A stretch of 64,000 nucleotides of DNA from Sclerurus mexicanus (lineage: Eukaryota; Chordata; Aves; Passeriformes; Furnariidae): assembly GCA_013396755.1 (NCBI GenBank), contig VWZF01004958.1, forward strand, positions 310,290 through 374,289, in the 5' to 3' direction. The notes beneath the pieces were generated by a model. The model made no database searches and was not told the DNA's origin. It worked only from the letters and a program-made list of their open reading frames with translations. Shown here piece by piece: positions 12,801 through 24,200 of the stretch. The position numbers were made by a program, and so were the translations under genes. How positions within the stretch are numbered: the stretch's first letter is position 1; every line of letters begins with the position of its first letter.

Positions 12801-15800
12801 AGAAAATAAGTATTTGTGTGAACGAAGCACTTCTTTGAGGCAAGCGTGTAACTCCTCTGCTGCACTTTGCACGAGAGAGGCAGAGAAGCTCTGGAAGCAG
12901 AGTGACTGGTGAAGGAACTGGAGCTGGGCAGGGGGGCTTTGCCTCTGGGGTCAGAACTGCTGCAGAGCTTAAATGTTTGATGTGCTGACCTAGTTCAGCT
13001 CCAGTCTGTAACACACTAGTTCTGGGTGGGTCAAGCAAGGAACACAGGCTTCATGGCAACCATTTTAGCTCACCAGGAAGAACTTGGGTTCAGGTGCTCT
13101 CTGTGGACCATTGTCTGTTTTAGGGTCACAGAACTGAAAAATAAATTCCATTTTATTGGAACCTTCTTCCCAAACTATGCTTTTCCCAGTTCTTTTGTTG
13201 CTTAGGAGATTATTTTTTAGCTCTGTATGATTCCAGTGTACTGGGCATTGTCAAGAGGAATCTATTCAAATTTTGTTCAAATAGAAATGAGTAGCTCAAA
13301 GATAAATATTTCCTAAAGGCATCTTCATCACTCCTTCTGTAAGTTGTTAAGATCTTTTATCTCTGTTAATATTGCCTGGAGCTCCTGTCAGAACAAGACC
13401 GGGACATACAAGGTAATGATGTCAAGGTGTCCAGCCTGAGACAGACAGGGACTGAGCAGCTGGAATGCAAACAAGCCCATAGATGTGGGCCTTGACATGC
13501 CAGATCCGTCTGCCCACATGTAATGGACTTAATTTTGGGCAGCTGCGTGCAACAGCCCTGGATGTGTCTCCTCCTTGCAGCCTCTGTGCAGACATTGCTT
13601 GGAGGAGAGATGCTTCAATGCTCCCCCTCCATCTGCCTGTGGCACGTGGAGGAACCTGGCCCAGCACCTCCACCAGCACCTGCCCTCAGCATGTGCCCCT
13701 TTGTGAGGAGTGGGAGGCTGGGAATGCACAGAATTCCAGGGCAATGGCAGAGCTGCCATCGATTTTCAAACCATCTGTGTTAGTGCTGCCTTTGTGTTGC
13801 AAAGGCTGTTTGGAAACTTAAATGTTGTTACAAACAAATGAAAAAAAGCTGATTTCTGTTTGTTTCCCCCCCTGCCAGGTGCAGGAGCTAAAGCAGCTCT
13901 GGGGTGGCTGGTTTGCATTCTTCATCTTCCAGTGTTCCTCAGAATTCTAGACACTGGTTTGGGGCTCTTCAAGAACATGTCCTGAGTTGTCCTTGATATT
14001 ACCAAGCCAGCACATAAATGTTGTTTCATATGGAAATGAATAGTTGCTTTTCAAACCTTGCTTTAATTGCAAAGATCAGAACCCGTGGTGAGTGGAGCTG
14101 AGGAGCTTGGCAGTGGTGAGCATTCCCTGGAATACGTGCTCCTCTGGAAGCGAAGCAGCTCTTGCAGTATGGCCAGTTGATTGTGGCACACTCTAACATA
14201 TTTTTCAGAAAATCTCTTATCTGTTGGTGTTTTATCCTTCCTGGGATAGGGAGAGTCCCGACCCTTTCCCCTCAGTAGCAGCGTGCCCCTGGGAGAGGAA
14301 GCTGCTGCACACTCTGCCCAGCTGGGGCAGCCTGCAGGGACATGTGGCACTGTAGGTGCTCCTGTGCCATGGAAATTAGTGCCTGCTCTGGGAAAGGGGC
14401 TGTTGGACTGGGTGTGTTTGGTATTTCTGTATCAGCCTAGGAAGCGGACTGCATACAATGGAAAATAACAGGATAAGGTACAGCCTGGACTGGGGGCTGA
14501 CAGAAACGTGAGCCCTGCCCGTGGTGACACCTGAGCTCTGCTCAGCATCCTGGCTGCTCTGCCCATCCCCGGGTACAGGCACGGGCAGGAGTGGGGCAGG
14601 GAGGGGACCTGTCAGAGTCTGTCAGCCTGAACAGGAGGTGTGTCAAGTGCTGCTGTGCTAAATGAACTGAGACAATCCCAAGCACAGATGAAATCTTTTT
14701 TTGCTCTTTATTTCCTGCTTTATTCCACATGGATCAATCCTCCCTAAAAACATGGTGTTTGGTGTCAGTTAAACAAATCCTGGCCTGTATTACAGGTGTA
14801 TTTTATTTACTCCTTTGCACGAGAACTGACTGGCAGTGTCTTGCCCGTGCCTCTTTGGCCAGGCTGGTGATTGTGCAGTTATGACTTTCTGTATTTTGGA
14901 GATCATATCCACAGTATGGCTGTTGTTGAACAGAGAAAATTTAAGACAATAAGATTGATGGATGGATTGAAATACCAGCTGAGGATTCTACAGTCAGCCC
15001 CATGGCTTTCAGTGGTTCTGAGTAGAACCACGTGGCTCTGTCCCCTCGTGAGCTGGGTGTATCAGCCCTACATGCTGTTAATGCTATGTCAGGCTTGGTC
15101 TCGTCTTCTCATCAAGATACCAAGACGTGACAGCTTGGTAGTGTGAGGTATTAATGCCTTCACATCATCAGCGCTCTGCCTGTGTGATCACCAAAATGCT
15201 AGAGGAAGTCCACTGAGTCTCTGGCCATGGCCTGGCGTGTGTGCCAGCCACCACATCACACTCAGAGCGCTGATCCAGAGTGGCATGTCTAAGTACACAG
15301 CAAAGGTATTTTGTCTCAGAAAGAGCCAGGTTCTCTATGTGCTGGTCACAGTTTTATGGTGAAAAGCCTGCTGAGTGTCCCTTTTCACAAAGGTTTATTA
15401 GCTGGTGCCCATTTCCTGAGCAACAGCCATCCCTTACCTGGGTGGGTGTGTAACTCAGCATGGCACGGCAGCAGCTGCAGCAGGACCTGGTGGTAGGGCT
15501 TACCTGAGTGCAGGTGACTGCCCAGCACTCGGTGTATTCAATAGCTCCCCTCCATAGGGGTGGCCAAGTGCTGAGCTGTGCCACCCCTTCACCCTGGCAC
15601 TGCTGGGCTCAGCTTGGGGACTGCACAGGCACTGCTCACTGCAGTGGGACTCTAAAGCAAATGGATGGGCTGTGCACAGGCAGATTCTCAAAGCAGCAGC
15701 AGAGCTCTTTTCTGGGAGTAGCCAACACCCACCGTCACCCACAGCCCAGCTGCTGCTCTGCAGCTGAACTGATAGCCCAGTTTGGAAAAATACACACTTT

Positions 15801-15910
15801 TACATCCCCACTCTTCCCTACTCTAGTCATTATGGCTTCCTGTTAAAAAGCTGAAGCCTCTAAATTACTGAGGGTGCACTGAGTCCCTTCATCCAAATCA
15901 TGGATAAATA
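9900..15910. other. Non-coding stretch, no exon supported
   Basis: Only short, unrecognised open frames occur on either strand. There are no CR1 ends, tRNA-like or rRNA-like segments that I can identify. Likely intron of ARHGEF4 or intergenic DNA. Confidence 0.4.
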
Positions 15911-15913
15911 TAT

Positions 15914-16205
15914 TCATAAAATCACAGAATATCCTGAGCTGGAAGGGATCCACAGGGGTCATTGAGTCCAACTCCTGGCCCTGCACAGGACCATCCCCAA
16001 GAGTCACACTGTGTGCCTGAGAGCACAGTCCAAACACTTCTTGTGCTCTGTCAGGTTTGGTGCTGTGCCCACTGTCCTGGGGAGCCTCTTCAGTGCCCAC
16101 CACCCTCTGGGGGAAGAACTTTTTTCTAATATCCAACCTAAACCTGCCCTGGCACAACTTCAGGCCATTCCCTCAGTCCTGCCCCTCTCTGCTCCTCGTT
16201 AGACA
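15914..16205 (-). mobile_element. CR1 LINE fragment, 3' end, minus orientation
   Basis: The left edge reads tcataaaatcacagaat, the reverse complement of the short ATTCTRTGAT-type repeat that ends CR1 elements. It is followed by the usual ggaagggatc and gagtccaactcc blocks. Read on the minus strand, the body encodes a decayed CR1 reverse transcriptase C-terminal segment containing LDIRKKFFPQRVV. The copy is 5'-truncated at roughly 290 bases and broken by substitutions, so it is not active. CR1 is the dominant LINE of birds and also occurs in other sauropsids. The fragment at 53480 appears to belong to the same subfamily. Confidence 0.85.
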
Positions 16206-16209
16206 GGGG

Positions 16210-18042
16210 GAATACTCAACCCTATTGTCACCAACATCAAGCTCTTGAGAGTCAAAACACTCCCTTCACATATGGGGCTCCCCCCCCTGCCCCCCTCCCG
16301 CCATGCCTGTCCCTTCTGAAGGGTTTATGGCCATCCACTGAAGCACTCCAGTTGTGAGTTGTCCCACCAGGTATCTATGATGGCAGCTGTATCCCAGTTT
16401 TCCTGCTGTACAGTGTCTTCCGCTCCTCCTGTTTGTTGCCCATCCTGTGTGGGTTGGTGTAGACGCACTTTATTTGGGCTGATCCCACCACGTTTTTGTG
16501 GGGAGAAGCTCTAAGTTTTACATGACCATTCTCAGGCACTTCTGTGGTTTCTAACACATCAGTATCCCCTGTGTCTTTGCTGCCACATGGACCTCCATCC
16601 CCTGCCTCCACAGAGAAATACGTAATATCACTCTGCTGCATCCCATTCAGCTCTAGCTACACACGGGCAGTGTAGATAAGTGGGAACCTCTCACCCTCTC
16701 CTTCCCCATCCTCCTGTTACTTTTGTCAGAATGGAAACACTTCATTAAGCTCTTTCTGGTTCAGTGAAGGGCCATTGGCTATCCAAAGGCAGACTGCATT
16801 TGAATTTTCTTTCAAATGCCTCGTTAACTCTTTTCTGATTTACTCAGTGCACGATTATCCTGAAGTTCTTTTACAAGGTGCATCTTTCTCCACTGTGGAG
16901 AGCCATGGCCAGTAACCCAGAGCAGCAGATAACTGTGGGTGACCGAGCAGCCCACGGTGCGTGGATGGCCCGTGCTTTATGAGCTGTGGTGACACTGCTT
17001 GGCACCGGGAGATATACCAGGGACAGTGGGGTTTGTATAGCTTTCCTCTTTCTCCCTTGCGCCTCATGGACTGTCTTCCTGTTTTCTTCCCACAATTCAT
17101 CATTGCACCACTTTCCTGGATTAAAAAAGGGCTTTCCTGCCACTCCACAGTGGCCAAGAGCTTTTTAGCAGGACTCCAGTGTATATTCTGCCTTCTTGGG
17201 GAAATCCCTGGTGCTCAGTCAGTCTCAGGCCCCAAGGAGTCTGTGCATCTACTCCTCTGTAGTTGTTGAAATCCAAAGGAGACTGATGTGATACACTGGT
17301 GTCATCAGGCACTGCTGCTGTAGTGGCTGGCAGGACCAGCCCCCAAATACACCAGTGTAACTCGGCTACACCAGAGCTGAGGTGTGAATGGTTGAGAATG
17401 GCATCAGGCACAGCATCGCTGCTCAGGAGCCCCCTTACAGCCACTGGCCACATGGGGTTTGGTTTGGGTTTGGTTTTGTTACTTGTTGGGGGGCCTGTTT
17501 TTCCTGGAGTGGGCCATGTAGTAAATAACTGTTGTTCCTCAGTCTAATTGCTTAAACTCTCCAGTATTTTAAACACCTTAACTACTAAGTTTAACCACCT
17601 TAAAGACTTCAGGCCCTATCCATCCTGGAGTAGCTCTGAGGCCTCAGAATGCTTTCTGCTTTGAAGTATGTATCTAAATATTGGTGCTCCAGGTTTTATT
17701 TCAAGGCTTTCAAAATCAGGGCTGCACTGGCAGCACCAGAGCATCCTCCACAAACAAGGTACCACTGAGCCTTGTTTGCTGGAGGAGGCAAAATCACCAG
17801 TGTGAAATTCCAGAGCATCAAATTTATGGTTTTTATGGTTATGTTTTTACTGTGTCCAAGTGATTCTGAACAAATGCTGTTGAGAGCGAGGTGAGCCAAA
17901 GCAACTTCCAGACGAGCCCCAACTCCTTTTCACACTGCTCGTGGGGAGTACACAGTTACCAGTGCGTGGCTGATGGTGCCCAAGCTGCAGGCACTGCTTT
18001 CCTGCAGGGTTTGACTGATAGTTTGACTTGCTGTGCCCACAG
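16210..18042. other. Sequence upstream of the ARHGEF4 SH3 exon, probably intron
   Basis: No coding exon is recognised. A C-rich run lies at 16278-16300 and a TTAA-rich patch at about 17548-17605. A pyrimidine-rich stretch leads into the AG at 18041-18042, so at least the right end is intronic. Confidence 0.5.
17548..17605. repeat. TTAA-rich patch, second copy
   Basis: Closely spaced TTAAAC, TTAAC and CCTTAAAG cores occur here, like the patch at 9748-9895 but shorter. The shared motif style suggests a common origin, which is inference. Confidence 0.3.
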
Positions 18043-18222
18043 CTCATCAGTGATGGCAGCGTGGTGTATGCAGAAGCCCTCTGGGACCATGTCACCATGG
18101 ATGACCAAGAGCTGGGATTCAAGGCCGGCGATGTCATTGAAGTGATGGACGCAACCAACAAGGAGTGGTGGTGGGGAAGGATCCTGGACAGCGAAGGCTG
18201 GTTCCCAGCCAGCTTTGTTCGG
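18043..18222 (+). CDS. ARHGEF4: ARHGEF4 exon encoding the SH3 domain
   Basis: This exon has 60 codons, enters and leaves in phase 0, and lies between an acceptor (gtgcccacag) and donor (gtaaga). The peptide carries the SH3 hallmarks: ALWDH in place of the ALYDY motif, the WWWGR tryptophans, and GWFPASFV at the end. In ASEF this domain packs on the DH domain and keeps it inactive. The exon opens with Leu-Ile-Ser-Asp-Gly, so the protein must continue upstream. Confidence 0.95.
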
Positions 18223-21200
18223 GTAAGAGCTTCATCTTTCTTTGTGCCTCTCCATTGGCATCAAGTCTTTTTGCTTTTTCTCCATGTTTAATGTTCTCTG
18301 GTGACTCCTCAGCACTTTCACTGCTAGAGACAGTTGCTTCAATATGTTACCGTTCCTCTACATGTGGCTGTGGTACTTGGTGCTCTCTCATCTGAGCTGC
18401 CTCCTGTGTGAACTCCCTTGGCACAAGTAACTCAGGGCAAGGGTGGTTCAGCTCCAGACTAGAGCTGAGCTGAGCTGTGCCAGCTGGGGAGCTGCCCTGA
18501 GGGGTGGTTGCAGCTTGGGCTCCTGCTTACCCATATGAATATTGCTTGGTTTGTGTCCAAGCACATGGCATCCCCTGCCAGGAGCAAGCAACACTCTCCT
18601 AAAGAATTCCAGATGCAGCTGGCAGAGGTCTTCAATCCAGTGTCCACTTAGTCACTATGGATGAGCACGGCACCAACTTCAGCCTTCTCCATCTGGTGCT
18701 GGGGCCAATGCAATGCCACCTATGCAACCACCTGACACACATGCACCTGCTCAGAGCCCATCAGGCTGCTGGGCTGTCAAAGCGCTGTATCCCAGGCACT
18801 TAAACACGGAGGAGAAAACCACAAAAAATGTCTGAGAGGTCATGTGGGATGACTGATATGGGGCAATAGGAGACAGAGCTTTTGGGGCAAGGCTCTCCCT
18901 CAGCGCCAGCTACAAAGCCCACACAGAAACAGCTGTGCAGCCCAGCCCAGGCAGTCCCAGCTGCACTCTGTAGAGCCTGGATTAACTTCCAGCACAGCTT
19001 CTGAAACACGTCTGAACTCTCAGGGTAAGTGGTGGGGAAACCAGGAGTGTGGCAACTGCTGTGCCCCTCTTTTCTGCTGTGAGGAGAAAGGCTTTTGTCC
19101 TTTCTCTGGGCTGTGGCTGGGTGTGGATGCCTGACTGCTTTCACCACCTCAGGGCAGCTCCTCAGTACTGCAAAGGCAACTAGGTGCCCAAGGGCAGAGA
19201 TTCTCAGCCCTTTAGCTCTTTATACAGGTCACTTGAGATCACAAGTGACCCAAAACCAGGTGAAGCATGAAAGGAGGTGACACGAGGTGATCTGTGTCCT
19301 TGCAGAAGTGGGGCAGATAGTGCTATGAAAGTTTCGAAATGCTTTCTTATAAGTTGCAGGAGATGGTGTCAGCTGGGGAATTATTGCAAATGGTGAAATG
19401 TTTTTTTTGTAATTACCAGGACCAAACTCTCAGTACTGGTGGGAACAGCACTACTATTTTTGGGGTTTTTTTGGGTGCTTTTTTTTTAAGTCAAAACAAG
19501 NCATCCTGGCTGGCAAAGCCTGCCATGATATCCTAGGGGAAAGCGGACTAGGACCAGCCATTAGGGATGCAGAGTAACAAATTCTTTTAGCAGACTAATT
19601 ACAACACCTATTCAAGCATCCGGGTGTGAATTTCCTGCTAATTATCGCTGGGGCTCAAGCTCCGTGCGGGGAGGGCTGGTTTGTCTGGGGCTTGGGGTCA
19701 GTCTGCAGGTCTCTCAGTTACTCCACACAAGTTTCAGGCCAAGGTGTGAGTTAAGACTTGCCAATGTCGCTCTGCTCACAGCGAAGGCAAACCAGGATTG
19801 CACATCTTGAGGGCTTCAGCAGCTGTAAACAGTGAGTAAATGTAATCTGTGCCTGTGTTGGCAGGGGAGGGGGTATGCACTGTTGTTATATATAGATGTA
19901 TGTGTATCAAGTGTAAGTAATTGTGCCTAGAAGAAGCTACGTTAAAAGTTTAAGGCAGATCTGTGTCCTTGTACTAAAAATTCCTTTATTTATGTGCGTT
20001 TCTACTTCATATCTCGCTTTTCTCTGTGTTGAGGTTGATCACTCGAGTCACATACAAAATATTCCCATGGGCACTTTGAGAGCCACAAGAGGGCTAGAGA
20101 GGGCAAAGCTCCTGAGCGGAGCGCAGCAATCCTTCCTTGGCTGCTGTAACTCGGGTGCTTTGGTTGCTTGCCTGTGCTGCCACCTGATGGGCACCGCGGA
20201 GGGACCGAGTCCCACACAGCCCCGCGGGGAGCGCCCATCCTTCCCGCATCGTGTGCCCGCGGGCGGCCGCATCTGCTTTTATATTGACAACCAACTCCCT
20301 TTAAACAATCCCGGGGAAGCAGAGACTGAGAGGCCTTCTGTACTATGAGGACAGTAAAGCTAGATAAAAACCCAGCCGTTTACTAGTTTCCCTCTCCCTC
20401 CCTAAGAGTGCCCTCATATACATAAGAAATTTCACTTGATAGACCATTTTTGTCCCGATTTTATATGTATTCTTCCTCAAAGACTACATATAATGCCTGT
20501 GACTTCTGTTCACATGTTAAGCGATGCCTGCTTAAAACCACCCATACCACACCGTGGGAGCAGTTGCCATGTGGATTGGAAGTGCCCTCCCCAAACTACC
20601 TGGCCTGTTTCCCCACGGGGAAAGTATGTCTGCAGGCAATATACACGTGGCAGCCCTCTTCACACCTAATCCACACTCAGCCTTTGAATGCCGGTCAGCT
20701 GACTGTCCCAGACTTCCTTGGGAGAGCTTGTTTAGCACTACAAACACTGAACATCTCGTGTGTCTCTCATAGCTGCGAGTGAACCAGGATGAGCCCATGG
20801 AAGATTATCCCCTGAAGGTGGAGGGGGGCAAAGAGGACGACTCTCGCCGCTTCGGGATGGGCCAGACCACCAAAGACCAAATGAGGACCAACGTCATCAA
20901 CGAGATCATAAGCACAGAGAGAGACTACATCAAACACCTGAAAGACATTTGTGAGGTAATGGAATAAAGGGGGAAGTGACTGTAAGAACTTGCCTGAAGG
21001 ATAATGAACTATGTCCCGGTCTTGCCCAGAAAGGGACCCTAAGTAGGTAACTTTCCTGCAAATGAGACTGTATTTCCCTCAGAGCCTGCTCTGTTGGATG
21101 GCATTACATGCTCAGAAAACAGAAGACAATTCATTACAGCAATATCCCAAATGCCTTTGCATTTGGATCAGTCACTTGTGCTCTGATTAGATGGCATTAA

Positions 21201-24200
21201 TTGAATTTCCCAAGCCAGAGAAAAGTAAATATCCAGCATTGCTGTCCTCTCTAATGCGTTCTGAGGTAATATAATCAGCAACTCCAGCCTTCAGGCAAGT
21301 CGTGCTCAGATCAAAACAACTGGGGGATGCTCAGCCAGTTGGGTCCTTCACTTGAAAATATGCTGAGTGTTGTGGCACCTCTCCTAAAAGAGATGCACTG
21401 GTCCTAGTGAAGGCAAGTGGTGAGAGCTCTGCAGGAACACAGTTCTTCACTGAGAGGGTACAAAAGTGTAGTGGCTTCCAGGAGAGCAGCTGGGGCAAAG
21501 CAGCACCCACATACAAACAAGCCTCTCCTCTGCAGTGTCCCCCATGTGCATTCCTCCTCCCCCGAGTCAACCAGGCATTTTCCAACACAAACATGCAAAC
21601 CAGATCCACAATTGGATTTAATTGGCCTGAATCTGTCAGTGGGTCAGTGCTGGGGTCAGAACACCCCATAGCCTGCAGACACATAAAGGTCTTTCTAACA
21701 GGGGAGAAGGCAGCTTTGCTACTCCTTCAAGTGGGGGTTACTGGACCCTCCAGGGCAGTGACGTGTCTCTGGCTTGGCTTCTATTTCTACCATGTTTGGG
21801 GTGACATGAGAGGAAATAATGGTCTGTGCAGGAACCTGGTGTACACCTGGCTGCAGTCCATGGGGTTGGTAACCAAAGGCCACAGATCAGATGCCCAGGA
21901 AGGTTTCCAATTTGGTTGCCTCCTAGGGTTACATTAAGCAGTGCCGGAAGAGAGCTGACATGTTTACAGAAGAACAGCTGAAGACAATCTTTGGGAATAT
22001 TGAGGACATCTACAGGTGCCAGAAGAAATTTGTTAAAGCACTAGAGAAGAAATTTAACAAAGACCACCCACATTTGAGTGAGGTTGGCTCATGCTTCTTG
22101 GAATATGTAAGTAAATTTGACTTGACTGGAAAGGGGTAGCTGAGTGTGGATTAAGCCAGAGGATTTAGGAATTGATCTGACAGAACTGAAGCTTTCTTTA
22201 AAAAAGACCCATCCAACCAAACTAAATGCCACACCACCCCCCTCTGCCCATTCAACCACTCCCCCTGCTCCCAACTAAACATCCTGTAGCTCCTGTGGGT
22301 GTGGAAAAGAGCATTTTCACAGCGCCCCAGCTTCTGAACACTCCACTCCCTGCCAGACCTTGGTACTGCAGGGAAAAACGTAGGAAGATTCCAAAATCTC
22401 GAGACCGACCTGAGTTTACCAGGATGGTATTTCCAGGTCAGTGCAGGATCAGCAGCAGCCAATCCAGTCATTAAAAGCATTCAGCTGAGCATAGTTGAAT
22501 GGGAATGTCTTGGTCTCAGATAAGCTGGGTGTGTTGTAACCTGCCCATCCCCAGCCCCGGGTCTCTGGGCTTCAGAGTCAAGGGAGGATACACAGGGAAC
22601 ACACGTGGGAGTCTGAGCCAGGCCATTCCCTTAAGGAACACAGACAGTAAATGCCTCCACTTTCCTTGCAGCAAACAGAGTTTCAGATCTACTCCGAGTA
22701 CTGCAACAACCACCCCAACGCCTGCATGGAGCTGTCCCGCCTCACCAAGGTGAACAAGTACGTTTACTTCTTCGAGGCCTGCCGGCTGCTGCAGAAGATG
22801 ATCGACATCTCCCTGGACGGATTCCTGCTGACCCCCGTGCAGAAGATCTGCAAGTACCCACTGCAGCTGGCTGAGCTGCTCAAGTACACCAACCCCCAGC
22901 ACAGGTGAGTGAGCCAGGAGGGAGGGAGCCAGGCTGGTCTCGAGAAAAGGGACTCGTGCAGAGCCTTGTATGGAGGGCACTTACCAACAGCAGCCAACAG
23001 CACCATTCTTATGGGTTACCTTGTAGAAACTGGGAAAAAAAGTATTTTTCTGTCAAATACATAATTTTCCCTTACAGTAGCACTGGGCTTTCCTGTCTGT
23101 TACAGATCTGGAGTTACAAGGTCCACCTTACAGTGGTACTTTTCTATTTTATTTGACTCTCCTATCTGTAATACTAACACATAGATGCTTTGGAGTTCCA
23201 TGTTTCTGGTGGTGGCGTTGAAAACTTTGCCTCCAAAAGCACTGGTTGAACATACCCCAAAATGTCCACATAGCTACAGTTCACCAGTGGGAAGTCATTG
23301 CCTGCAGCAGTCAAGCTGTGCACACTCAGTGCCCTGTCAGCACCAGCTCCAAAGCCTCCAAATCCATTGCTCAGTTCCACAGGGAAGGCCTTGCCTTTGG
23401 CTTAAATAATTATCGCTTAATCAAGCATCTGAAATAATAAGCCACAGAAATAAAACATGAAAAATCTGTATTAAAGTGTTGATATTGGTCCATTGTGGCT
23501 TGGCTTAATTTCACCTTCCTAATTGCAGCCCTGGCATTTCCCAGAATGGTTTTAAGCATGTCTTGTTAAATCTCTAAGCATGTTGTCTGAAGCTGACATC
23601 GGAGTAGAAAGCTCCCTAATGCAGTGCACAGATGTTTTGAAAGTTGCCTTAGAGCCAAGTTGTGCAGCTCAGCTCCTTCCCGGCCGCTCTGAACTCAGAA
23701 GTGGCTGGTGGCAGCAGATGGTGTGTGGGGGAGGGTAGATCAGCTTCTGTCCTACCCTTCCAGATAAGCCATTGGCTCCTGTTTGAAATGAAGCCAGTTA
23801 ATGCTGAGCTGCCTCGCCTCTGCGTGACAGATCAGCCCCTGGATGGAAACAGTGGCATTAGGACTATGCTGTATTATGTTGCAGAAGGAAAATGGGGCTT
23901 GGAAGGCCCTGCAGATTCTTCCAACAACCCATATTTACACCTCTGTGGCTAAATTTGATTGCTTACCCCCTTCCCTTCCCCAAATTTGGCCTGGATTTGT
24001 CACAAGCCCATAATCTGTGCCTTGAAACCAGCACGGTCCGAGAAGCTGCCCACAGAAACAGGTACGTGTGATCTCCAGCACAGAACAGCTGGGATGGACT
24101 GCAGGTGGAAGTGTTTCAGTGCCCAGCCCCAGGCTCCTTTGCAGTGCAGGTGCAATACACAGGTGCCGTTTTGCCACGCCTGACACCTCTGCTCATCCCT

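Larger units (their letters stand above)
18223..20772 (+). other. ARHGEF4: ARHGEF4 intron (2.5 kb) with a CpG-rich patch
   Basis: The intron lies between the SH3 exon and the first DH exon. It contains a perfect inverted repeat at 19227-19250, one ambiguous base at 19501, T-runs at 19400-19490, and a GC- and CpG-rich island-like patch at about 20150-20290. Confidence 0.8.

Noticed and set aside
15843..16157. 104-codon minus-strand frame
   Set aside because: It is the translated remnant of the CR1 element, not a host gene.
21407..21937. 176-codon frame overlapping an ARHGEF4 intron and the start of exon 21927
   Set aside because: It runs through intron and meets the real exon out of frame; the conserved DH peptide is in another frame.
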